DNA from: Methanosarcinales archaeon
GTDB lineage: Archaea > Nanobdellota > Nanobdellia > Woesearchaeales > CG1-02-33-12
Reading direction: 5' to 3'
Length of the DNA stretch: 8,045 nt
Assembly: GCA_017610505.1 (NCBI GenBank)
Contig: JAFCBX010000070.1
Coordinates: forward strand, 1-8,045
A program made the position numbers and the translations under genes. This document shows, piece after piece, positions 1 to 5,127 of the stretch (within the stretch, counting starts at the first letter, position 1; the number at the start of each line of letters is the position of its first letter). The notes beneath the pieces are model-generated. The model saw only the letters and a program-made list of their open reading frames with translations. It did not search any database and had not been told where the DNA came from.

Positions 1-5
1 GAGGT
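1..5 (+). promoter_or_regulatory. Shine-Dalgarno site of the 40-aa ORF
   Basis: GAGGT lies six bases before the ATG at 11, a good match to the anti-Shine-Dalgarno sequence at normal spacing. It is the main support for the short ORF that follows. The promoter of this gene cluster lies outside the window. Confidence 0.6.
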
Positions 6-10
6 AAAAA

Positions 11-133
11 ATGACCACAATAAAATATAATAATAAGGAAATATTTTTTGGTATGTGGGATACATTCAACCTAAATGAAGTAGTTGAGGAATTCAATAAA
101 AAACATAATCTTAACCTAAGGCTAGTAAACTAG
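11..133 (+). CDS. small hypothetical protein, 40 aa
   Basis: A complete short ORF from ATG at 11 to TAG at 131-133, beginning MTTIKYNNKEIFFGMWDTF. I do not recognise it. It is a soluble-looking peptide with a hydrophobic/aromatic patch (IFFGMW, residues 11-16) and a charged, probably helical second half (EVVEEFNKKHN). Support for its being real is the GAGGT site before the ATG and its place at the head of a compact cluster: the next gene starts 12 nt downstream, and that gene's Shine-Dalgarno sequence overlaps this stop codon, which suggests co-transcription. It could also be an in-frame remnant of a longer gene beginning before the window, since the bases before 11 cannot be fully judged. 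The function is unknown. Confidence 0.55.
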   Translation: MTTIKYNNKEIFFGMWDTFNLNEVVEEFNKKHNLNLRLVN

Positions 134-136
134 GAG
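132..136 (+). promoter_or_regulatory. Shine-Dalgarno site of the 188-aa exported protein
   Basis: AGGAG overlaps the TAG stop of the 40-aa ORF and lies 9 nt before the ATG at 146. It supports that start and suggests the two genes are translated from one mRNA. Confidence 0.55.
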
Positions 137-145
137 CAAAACAAA

Positions 146-712
146 ATGATAACAAATAAAAAAAAGCTAATAATTATTGGAGGTTTAGCTCTTCTTTATA
201 TTCTAGGGGGTGGTTGTGACCCCATAACTTATGCACAAGAAGTACCAACAATTGATGAACAAAGTGGAGAAATATCTAACCAATCAGACATTAGTGACAA
301 AATAGAAGATAATGACAAAATAGAAGAAATAGAACAACCAGAATACTTAAAGGAACTTAGTGATGAAATAAACAAGATGTTTCAGGACTATCTGGAAAAT
401 AGCCTTGAAATAGGCGGAAAACCAGCTTATTCAAAAATAATAAACGGACGAGTGTGTTATTTTGTTGAAGGTTTGGATTGCCCACTTGGGAAAATTGAAT
501 TTGGGGAAAATATCCAACACAACCTTACAGCAGGTATAAATTATGGAATATCACAAGGTTTTAAAGATATGGTGTCTATATTTGGTTATACCCCAGAAGA
601 GATAAATATTCTTAAAAACACCATAGAAACAGAAGGAGAAAAAACATTTATCTATGTCAAACTAAAAGATATAGAGGATACAAAATCATCTGCACAAAAT
701 AAGGAGGAATAA
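146..712 (+). CDS. exported or lipid-anchored protein of unknown function
   Basis: A 188-aa protein with a clear export signal: a lysine-rich start (NKKK, residues 4-7), a hydrophobic core (LIIIGGLALLYIL, 8-20), then LGGGC with Cys24. This resembles an archaeal lipobox, so Cys24 may be the lipidated residue after cleavage; an alternative ordinary signal-peptidase site is TYA-Q at 28-31. The following section (about 33-70) is strongly acidic and probably disordered, with a short repeated DKIE(D/E) element that is also a 14-bp repeat in the DNA (296-309 and 314-327). The rest is a compact mixed domain with two cysteines in CYFVEGLDC. The protein probably sits on the outside of the membrane. No family is recognised. 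It is flanked by two small genes in a tight cluster, with AGGAG nine bases before the start. Confidence 0.75.
   Translation: MITNKKKLIIIGGLALLYILGGGCDPITYAQEVPTIDEQSGEISNQSDISDKIEDNDKIEEIEQPEYLKELSDEINKMFQDYLENSLEIGGKPAYSKIINGRVCYFVEGLDCPLGKIEFGENIQHNLTAGINYGISQGFKDMVSIFGYTPEEINILKNTIETEGEKTFIYVKLKDIEDTKSSAQNKEE
703..707 (+). promoter_or_regulatory. Shine-Dalgarno site of the 68-aa basic protein
   Basis: GGAGG lies just before the stop codon of the upstream gene and 7 nt before the ATG at 715. It is a near-ideal ribosome binding site and fixes this start. Confidence 0.65.
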
Positions 713-714
713 AA

Positions 715-921
715 ATGGCAAAACAACCAAAATATAGGTCAGTAAAACAGCAGGAAGAAATGAGATCAAGAGAAGAATTTAGAGAAACATTTAAACCAAA
801 AAAATGGTATCTTCTATATGACAACACACTTACATCTGAAAACCCTTATCAGGGTAAAAATCAACTCAGTAATGTTGTTGATGAAAGAAAGAGATTCCTG
901 AGGGAAACACACAGACTATAA
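715..921 (+). CDS. small basic hypothetical protein, 68 aa
   Basis: A 68-aa soluble protein with very high lysine and arginine content, starting MAKQPKYRSVKQQEEMRSRE and ending RKRFLRETHRL. The first 25 residues look like a charged helix; the middle (KPKKWYLLYDNTL) has an aromatic patch. It has no cysteines, signal peptide or membrane segment. A nucleic-acid-binding or ribosome-associated role would fit the charge but is only a guess, and no family is recognised. The ATG follows the upstream stop codon by two bases and is preceded by GGAGG, so this is almost certainly the last gene of the 11-921 cluster. No clear terminator follows; the next 64 bases hold the start region of the next gene. 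Confidence 0.65.
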   Translation: MAKQPKYRSVKQQEEMRSREEFRETFKPKKWYLLYDNTLTSENPYQGKNQLSNVVDERKRFLRETHRL

Positions 922-985
922 TCTTCAAGCCACAAAGTATTTAATTTATCTTGTTTTACAAAGCTTGTTGATAATTTAAGACAAA

Positions 986-1912
986 ATGCTACACATAAAA
1001 AACAATATTAAAGAGCAGATGTCAAGTATTGCTGTACTGACTGAGATAGTAAAGAATATGGAAGTTCCAGAGGGCATATTAACACATGTTCTTGAGACAC
1101 ACCAAGACAACTATGGTCAAGATTATCACTATGATGTCTGTGAATTTCTTGCAGAATCGATTGAGTTTTCAGATAAAGGAGGTTTTTACCTATTGGGTAT
1201 AAGCAAAACCCTTATGAATGATGCTATTTTCAAAAAAGTAGCAAGTTATGAATCTCTTACTCTATCAAACCTTGGTCTGGCAGGAAGGTTTAATGCCCAA
1301 AGAAATGCTGAAATAGCTAAAAATTATTCTTCTCTTCTTACATCCTTTTGCAAAAAGCAGAGCACAATAATATCTGAAAAAGAAGATGATATTGTTTTTA
1401 GTAATGCATATAAGGTTTATTTAAAGATGCCTCTAAATGAAAACAAATCAATTGAGGAAGAATATGACAACAGCTTGGATTTATTGAGTGAAAACAAATC
1501 AATTGAGGAAGAATATGACAACAGCTTGGATTTATTGAGATATCATATAAACTTAAGTAAGGACATCTATGACGATATTGCAAAAAAGCATGAATTTATT
1601 TTAAATAATTTTTCTTACCTCAAGGAAATATTAGTAAAATATTTTAAAAAAAAGCAAAGCGCAGAAAACTTAATAGATAGCACTAACCATCAAAATTATA
1701 CTGCCCTCTCTGATTTAAAAAACAGAGGTTTAAATGGTATTTTAGATGGAATAAAGCTTTTAGGGATATATTCAAAAAAAGGTGAGAAGATTAATTCTAA
1801 GAAAGTGCAGGAAACAATAAAGAAAATACATCAAAATTATGAGTTTATAACAATTGATACAAAAGGGATAGAACAAGAAATTAAAAAACTTTTCAAGAAC
1901 TACAATATTTAA
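986..1912 (+). CDS. hypothetical protein with internal 17-aa tandem duplication
   Basis: A 308-aa, mostly helical, probably cytoplasmic protein without signal peptide or membrane segments. I do not recognise a family. Residues 1-145 have the more ordered composition (for example YYL-like GGFYLLGISKTL and LSNLGLAGRFNAQRN); the C-terminal half is lysine-rich and probably coiled or helical, ending EQEIKKLFKNYNI. Residues 152-168 (ENKSIEEEYDNSLDLLS) are repeated at 169-185, encoded by a 51-bp tandem DNA repeat. No Shine-Dalgarno sequence precedes the ATG at 986. A weak AT-rich box around 939-947 could drive a short-leader transcript, so the gene appears separate from the upstream cluster, though read-through is possible. 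An internal ATG at 1019 (Met12) is an alternative start. Confidence 0.7.
   Translation: MLHIKNNIKEQMSSIAVLTEIVKNMEVPEGILTHVLETHQDNYGQDYHYDVCEFLAESIEFSDKGGFYLLGISKTLMNDAIFKKVASYESLTLSNLGLAGRFNAQRNAEIAKNYSSLLTSFCKKQSTIISEKEDDIVFSNAYKVYLKMPLNENKSIEEEYDNSLDLLSENKSIEEEYDNSLDLLRYHINLSKDIYDDIAKKHEFILNNFSYLKEILVKYFKKKQSAENLIDSTNHQNYTALSDLKNRGLNGILDGIKLLGIYSKKGEKINSKKVQETIKKIHQNYEFITIDTKGIEQEIKKLFKNYNI
1439..1540 (+). repeat. two tandem 51-bp units inside the 308-aa gene
   Basis: Units 1439-1489 and 1490-1540 are identical except for the last base (AGT versus AGA). The unit is 17 codons, so the reading frame is kept. Near-perfect identity at the DNA level, including third codon positions, points to a recent slippage or unequal-crossover event rather than an old protein repeat. 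An assembly or amplification artefact is possible. Confidence 0.95.
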
Positions 1913-1929
1913 AACAGATTAGAAAACCT

Positions 1930-1937
1930 TTTATAAT
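1930..1937 (+). promoter_or_regulatory. TATA box of the dph2 fragment
   Basis: TTTATAAT begins 29 bases before the ATG at 1959. Archaeal transcription usually starts about 25 bases downstream of the box centre, so the mRNA would begin at or near the ATG. No Shine-Dalgarno sequence is present, consistent with a leaderless transcript. Confidence 0.5.
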
Positions 1938-1958
1938 AAACTTCTTTTATTTCTCGTT

Positions 1959-2210
1959 ATGGAATATGATTTAGAGTTAGAAAGAGTTATTGATAAAATT
2001 AACAAGGAAAAGGCCAATCTAGTCTGCATACAGCTTGCAGATGGCCTAAAGCCAAAAGCAAAACTAATACAAAAAGAGATAGAAGATAAAACAAAATCAA
2101 AAGTAATAATCTGGGCAGGCTCCTGCTTTGGTGCATGCGATATTCCTTTAGAGGTTGAAAAGCTTGGTGTTGATTTGTTGATTCAGTTCGGCCACAGCAC
2201 CTGGCAATAA
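1959..2210 (+). pseudogene. dph2: truncated diphthamide synthase Dph2, N-terminal part only
   Basis: The 83 residues match the first part of archaeal Dph2, the radical-type [4Fe-4S] enzyme that cleaves S-adenosylmethionine and transfers its 3-amino-3-carboxypropyl group to the elongation factor 2 histidine. Seen here: an N-terminal helix; LVCIQLADGLKPKA (21-34), equivalent to the usual IQ-PEGL strand-helix; GSCFGACDIP (54-63), carrying the first cluster cysteine (Cys60); and LLIQFGHS (73-80), matching the conserved HxGHS element. A TAA stop follows three residues later. The family is normally over 300 aa in three related domains, each giving one cluster cysteine; the other two domains are missing and are not found in any frame before the next gene. 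The fragment therefore cannot make the cluster and is most likely a pseudogene, although its promoter and frame are intact. A retained single-domain protein is the less likely alternative. Confidence 0.75.
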
Positions 2211-2219
2211 CAATATCTT

Positions 2220-2227
2220 TTTATATT
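2220..2227 (+). promoter_or_regulatory. TATA box of the membrane protein gene
   Basis: TTTATATT begins 28 bases before the ATG at 2248, the same spacing as for the dph2 fragment, again without a Shine-Dalgarno sequence. The eight-T run at 2233-2240 downstream of it could also end transcription from the dph2 fragment. Confidence 0.5.
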
Positions 2228-2247
2228 AGCTATTTTTTTTAAAAAAC

Positions 2248-2712
2248 ATGCAATTGATAAATTATTCCTTAATCTCCCTTATATCCTTCTCAGGCCTTTT
2301 GGTTGGGATGATTCTGGCATTTACAGCTAAAGAGGAGCTGGGGCCGGGAAAAAAATATTTCTTGTTATTGCAGAAACTTACACTATTACTGATTCTTATT
2401 TTTTTACTGAATTTTTTTAACATAAACCTTTATTTAAGAATAACAATATACTTTTTATTTATTTTTTTAATGACAATAAACATCAAAAGCCAGATAATCT
2501 ATCCAATTCTTGGAGTTGTATTTTTCCTGAGCTCAGAGGACATAAATTTATTTATAACAACATCCATCCTGATATTTTTTTATGGCTTTCCAACAGGCTC
2601 TTTGTTTGCAAAAAAGCTTATCAAGAGGAAGAAACTGGTCGTCCTTAAGAACATATTATTGACTTATTTCTGGTTCATATTGATTGCTATTGTTTTGAAG
2701 TTATTAATATAA
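2248..2712 (+). CDS. small polytopic membrane protein, unknown function
   Basis: A 154-aa, very hydrophobic protein with five or six predicted membrane segments at roughly residues 4-26, 37-57, 61-78, 82-95, 98-120 and 132-153. The first loop contains AKEELGPGKKYF (27-38), a polar stretch that looks like the conserved signature of an uncharacterised archaeal membrane family, although I cannot name it. The basic loop AKKLIKRKKL (121-130) probably faces the cytoplasm by the positive-inside rule. No transport or catalytic motif is visible. It is transcribed from its own TATA box as a probably leaderless mRNA. Its stop codon lies four bases from the stop of the convergent transglutaminase gene, so the two transcripts may overlap at their 3' ends. 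Confidence 0.75.
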   Translation: MQLINYSLISLISFSGLLVGMILAFTAKEELGPGKKYFLLLQKLTLLLILIFLLNFFNINLYLRITIYFLFIFLMTINIKSQIIYPILGVVFFLSSEDINLFITTSILIFFYGFPTGSLFAKKLIKRKKLVVLKNILLTYFWFILIAIVLKLLI

Positions 2713-2716
2713 GACC

Positions 2717-4702
2717 CTAAAAAAGGCTTTCAAGCCACAGCTCAAGGCTGTAAAGAAGGGATATCATTTTTTGAGGAAAACTAAACTTGGCAAGAGTTAT
2801 TGAAAAATATCTTCTTGTTTCATACTTCTTATTGTTATTATCCTCATATTTTACTATTATTTTGAAGTCATTTCCCCCTTCATGCAGCACCCTTGAGTTA
2901 AGATTTATATTAAATATTCTATTACTATCAAGGCTGGTTAGAGTCCATTTTTCAGAGAAATCATTTTGCAGCAGAATTATCTCAACATTTTTTGGAATAG
3001 AATAAGATAACTTATTCAAAATAAAGCTTATTGAGTAATTCTTATTAAATGAAATTTCTATTGGATAAGTAAGATTAATTATTCCTGCATCTGGATAATC
3101 TAAGGTGTTATAAGTTAAATAAGATATTTTTGACAGTCTATCACTTTTCGCTATTACAATTGTTTCTTTTTTCCCAATTCCCTTAGGCTTTGTTAAAAAA
3201 TCAATATTTCTTTCCTGTGATATCCCCAGGTTAAGGATTTTACAATCATTTTCCAAACAGATTTTTATATTATTAAGAAAGATATTGCCTGTATTCTTAA
3301 TAGAGCAATTAACTATTACGGTTTCATCAATATAATAATTATCTTTATCTGAATTGCATTTTAAATCAACTCTCCTTGAGTAAGTTTTTAACTTTTCATC
3401 TATTTTGTCCGCAAGGATATCATCAATAGCTGATTTGCTAAACATTAAATCACCAAATTTTGATTTAAAGCTTGATGTTGATGAGATATTGCTTATGTCA
3501 TACACACTTACAGGCAAGGTGTATATATAATTTCTTTTAAGGTCTTCTGTTAACCTTACTATCCAGTAAACCTTTCTTATTTCATTAGGAATTAGCAGTA
3601 TATTCTTTTTGCTACTTTCAATAACATCTAGTTCAAGGGGGGCTGAAAGGCGCAAGGTTATTGGCATGTAGTAATTGTTTAGGTTCTCAATAGCTGCTTC
3701 CACAAGATTATAAGAGCCAAAACCAACATTGTTCTTGAGAATATCAGCATTAATCCTAATAAGTGGCTCTTTTATTCCACTAACCTTTTTTATTTCTGCA
3801 CTTATATCAAGTTTTTCTGGACTGACATCAAACTTGCTTCCTTTCCACTCATAGCTTGTTGATGTATTTCCTGAATCTGATGATGTTTTTAGTTTTATAT
3901 GGGATGGATTAATAAACCCAAACTCACCATAAGTTGGATCAAATGGAACCCACCCATAACCTGGAAAATAAGCCTCTGCCCATGCATGGTTTCCAAAACC
4001 CTCTAATTCAGGAATATTAGAATAAGCAACACCTGAAACATATCTTGCGGGAATTCCCAAAGCACGGCATAATGCAATAAACAGGGATGAGAATTCATCG
4101 CATGTTCCAATTCTGTTTTTCAAAATCCATGATGCTCTTTCAGTTGAGGCTCCGTATTTGATATTATACTCAATATTTTTGCTTACCCATTCCGCAATCT
4201 TATGGGTTATTACATAAAGGTCATCCTCACCTTCTGCAAGCTCTGATGCAACCCTTATTATGTTTTCATTCAAATCAATGTTTTTTGTTGGTTTTGTGTA
4301 TTTTACATATTCCTTATCAAGATTTTTTAATGGGAATTTTACTTTGCTTGTTATTTTTTTAAGCTTGTTTTCTGTTTCAACATCTGAGTTTAATAAAAAA
4401 TAAAGTTTTTTTTCATCTGGATGTTCCCATTTGAATTCAATTATGTCGTCTTTTTTAAAGGAGTTAGGACTTGTTTCTAGTTTGATTAATCTCTGCTGAA
4501 AATCATCTTCTGGAAAAAAAGAAAGCATTGCCTTGACATAATCAACATAATAATCCTCGCTTTCTGGAACAATATTCATGCCTGATGAAATATTTAGTTC
4601 AATGAGCACTTTCTCACTTTTGTAGAGCCATGAATCATCTGCTAAACACAAGGGAGTTAGAAATAATACAATCACTAAACTTAAAATAACCCCTTTTTTC
4701 AT
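2717..4702 (-). CDS. secreted transglutaminase-fold protein (putative cysteine protease)
   Basis: A 661-aa exported protein. Residues 1-21 are a signal peptide (MKKGVILSLVIVLFLTPLCLA, cleavage likely before DD). The transglutaminase-like core spans about 145-265 and has a complete triad: Cys201 in RIGTCDEFSSLF, His239 in GFGNHAWAEAYF, and Asp255 in WVPFDPTYGE. Residues 300-590 look like beta-sandwich domains; the stretch around CSIKNTGNIFLNNIKICLENDC resembles CARDB-type adhesion domains found next to such cores. The C-terminus ends in an amphipathic stretch (MISLLYSLELWLESLF) rather than a clear membrane anchor. In the broad family (COG1305 type), members cleave or cross-link proteins; archaeal ones are mostly uncharacterised, so substrate and reaction are unknown here. 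The gene has its own TATA box and ends in a possible T-run terminator. Its product and the adhesin across the tRNA gene both act outside the cell; a functional link is only inference. Confidence 0.85.
   Translation of the reverse strand: MKKGVILSLVIVLFLTPLCLADDSWLYKSEKVLIELNISSGMNIVPESEDYYVDYVKAMLSFFPEDDFQQRLIKLETSPNSFKKDDIIEFKWEHPDEKKLYFLLNSDVETENKLKKITSKVKFPLKNLDKEYVKYTKPTKNIDLNENIIRVASELAEGEDDLYVITHKIAEWVSKNIEYNIKYGASTERASWILKNRIGTCDEFSSLFIALCRALGIPARYVSGVAYSNIPELEGFGNHAWAEAYFPGYGWVPFDPTYGEFGFINPSHIKLKTSSDSGNTSTSYEWKGSKFDVSPEKLDISAEIKKVSGIKEPLIRINADILKNNVGFGSYNLVEAAIENLNNYYMPITLRLSAPLELDVIESSKKNILLIPNEIRKVYWIVRLTEDLKRNYIYTLPVSVYDISNISSTSSFKSKFGDLMFSKSAIDDILADKIDEKLKTYSRRVDLKCNSDKDNYYIDETVIVNCSIKNTGNIFLNNIKICLENDCKILNLGISQERNIDFLTKPKGIGKKETIVIAKSDRLSKISYLTYNTLDYPDAGIINLTYPIEISFNKNYSISFILNKLSYSIPKNVEIILLQNDFSEKWTLTSLDSNRIFNINLNSRVLHEGGNDFKIIVKYEDNNNKKYETRRYFSITLAKFSFPQKMISLLYSLELWLESLF
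2719..2736 (-). terminator. possible terminator of the transglutaminase gene
   Basis: On the - strand, GGCT-TGAA-AGCC (4-bp stem) is followed directly by six T, ending within the TAG stop codon. Archaeal RNA polymerase stops at T-runs, often without a hairpin, so this is plausible. The stem is short and lies inside the coding region, so confidence is low. Confidence 0.3.
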
Positions 4703-4723
4703 AATTTTTTGATATTGCCTTTG

Positions 4724-4733
4724 CTTTAATATT
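4724..4733 (-). promoter_or_regulatory. TATA box of the transglutaminase gene
   Basis: Read on the - strand, AATATTAAAG ends 21 bases before the ATG at 4702, placing transcription start close to the start codon. No Shine-Dalgarno sequence is seen. The box lies between the tRNA gene and this gene, so the latter does not need read-through from the tRNA. Confidence 0.4.
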
Positions 4734-4773
4734 TTTCTCTTTTTTTAAACCAATTATTAATAGAAATATAAAG

Positions 4774-4987
4774 CGCCGAGGGGGGGACTTTCACCAGCTT
4801 TTGCAGCCAATTTGATTTTTGGCTTGATTTTAATCCAACGCTCACATTTCTTGCGAGCGTTAGCGAGCGCGTCCAGCTTTATGCTGGACATGCGTGCCAG
4901 CTTAGCAAGAAGCTGTTTTGAACCCCCGTGCCCCGAAGGACAAAGGATTAGCAATCCTTCGCAATGGCCAGACTATGCGACCTCGGC
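4774..4987 (-). tRNA. tRNA-Ser(GCU) with a T-loop intron
   Basis: On the - strand, from 4987: acceptor GCCGAGG (4987-4981) pairs perfectly with CCTCGGC (4781-4775). The D-stem is GCA/TGC with the loop GG, the anticodon stem is AAGGA/TCCTT, and the loop TTGCTAA has anticodon GCT (4952-4950), reading AGC/AGU serine codons. The long variable arm is TGTCC-TTCG-GGGCA, a UUCG tetraloop closed by C-G and typical of class II serine tRNAs. The T-stem is GGGGG (4927-4923) with CCCCC (4786-4782). The T-loop is interrupted: the 5' exon ends TTCAAA at 4917, the 3' exon starts with T at 4787, and joining gives TTCAAAT. The mature length is 85 nt, plus CCA added by enzyme, as CCA is not encoded. The discriminator is G73, as expected for serine. 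All arms pair only after removal of the 129-nt intron. Confidence 0.9.
4788..4916 (-). other. 129-nt tRNA intron at position 59/60 with BHB splice motif
   Basis: The BHB motif is visible on the - strand: outer helix is the T-stem; the 4-bp central helix is TTCA (4922-4919) with TGAA (4793-4790); the 3-nt bulges are AAA (4918-4916) and AGT (4789-4787); the inner helix is CAGCTT (4915-4910) with AAGCTG (4800-4795). One extra G (4794) makes the motif slightly relaxed. Cutting after the second base of each bulge, as the archaeal tRNA splicing endonuclease does, gives the standard seven-base T-loop. The intron interior folds into further hairpins: GTCCAGC/GCTGGAC, AACGCTC/GAGCGTT and AGCCAA/TTGGCT. 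No ORF of note and no C/D-box pair is seen in it. Confidence 0.8.
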
Positions 4988-5010
4988 ATAAAACAGAGTT
5001 TTCTCTTTTT

Positions 5011-5020
5011 CTTTATAAAT
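5011..5020 (-). promoter_or_regulatory. TATA box of the tRNA-Ser gene
   Basis: On the - strand, ATTTATAAAG ends 24 bases upstream of the first tRNA base, the expected place for archaeal box A. Transcription would start a few bases before the mature 5' end, leaving a short leader for RNase P. Confidence 0.45.
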
Positions 5021-5030
5021 CTTATTAATT

Positions 5031-5050
5031 TTTATTTTTATAAAAATAAA
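5031..5050. repeat. perfect 20-bp palindrome between divergent promoters
   Basis: TTTATTTTTATAAAAATAAA reads the same on both strands, with no mismatch and no spacer. It lies between the tRNA TATA box and the adhesin TATA box. It could be a dimer-binding operator or a symmetric TATA element, but in such AT-rich DNA chance is a serious alternative. Confidence 0.5.
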
Positions 5051-5074
5051 GGGTTTGATTAAATACTCAAATTC

Positions 5075-5103
5075 ACTTTTTAGTAATTACAAACTTTTAT
5101 ATA
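5075..5103 (+). promoter_or_regulatory. promoter of the 840-aa adhesin, TATA at 5096-5103
   Basis: TTTATATA begins 32 bases before the ATG at 5128, preceded by AAAC in the TFB-recognition position. The whole 29-base block matches the block upstream of the second copy (7703-7731) with five mismatches, so both genes probably respond to the same factors. The mRNA would have a leader of only a few bases. Confidence 0.6.
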
Positions 5104-5127
5104 ATAGAAAGCTAATTAACTGGAATA

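Noticed and set aside
1439..1540. CRISPR-like repeat
   Set aside because: There are only two adjacent copies without spacers, in frame inside a gene; no cas genes are present.
1398..1583. 61-aa - strand ORF with a repeated peptide
   Set aside because: It is only the reverse reading of the 51-bp tandem duplication within the 308-aa gene.
2737..2751. Hairpin ACAGC-TCAAG-GCTGT near the convergent gene ends, as a + strand terminator
   Set aside because: It is not followed by a T-run on the + strand and lies within the coding end of the transglutaminase gene.
2787..3005. 72-aa + strand ORF
   Set aside because: It lies opposite the transglutaminase gene, whose - strand product has clear domain support.
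4788..4916. C/D-box guide RNA within the tRNA intron
   Set aside because: I found no TGATGA C box with a matching CTGA D box, unlike the known archaeal tRNA-Trp intron guide.
4757..4954. 65-aa ORF on the - strand
   Set aside because: It overlaps the tRNA-Ser exons and intron; the sequence is explained by RNA structure, and the peptide resembles nothing.
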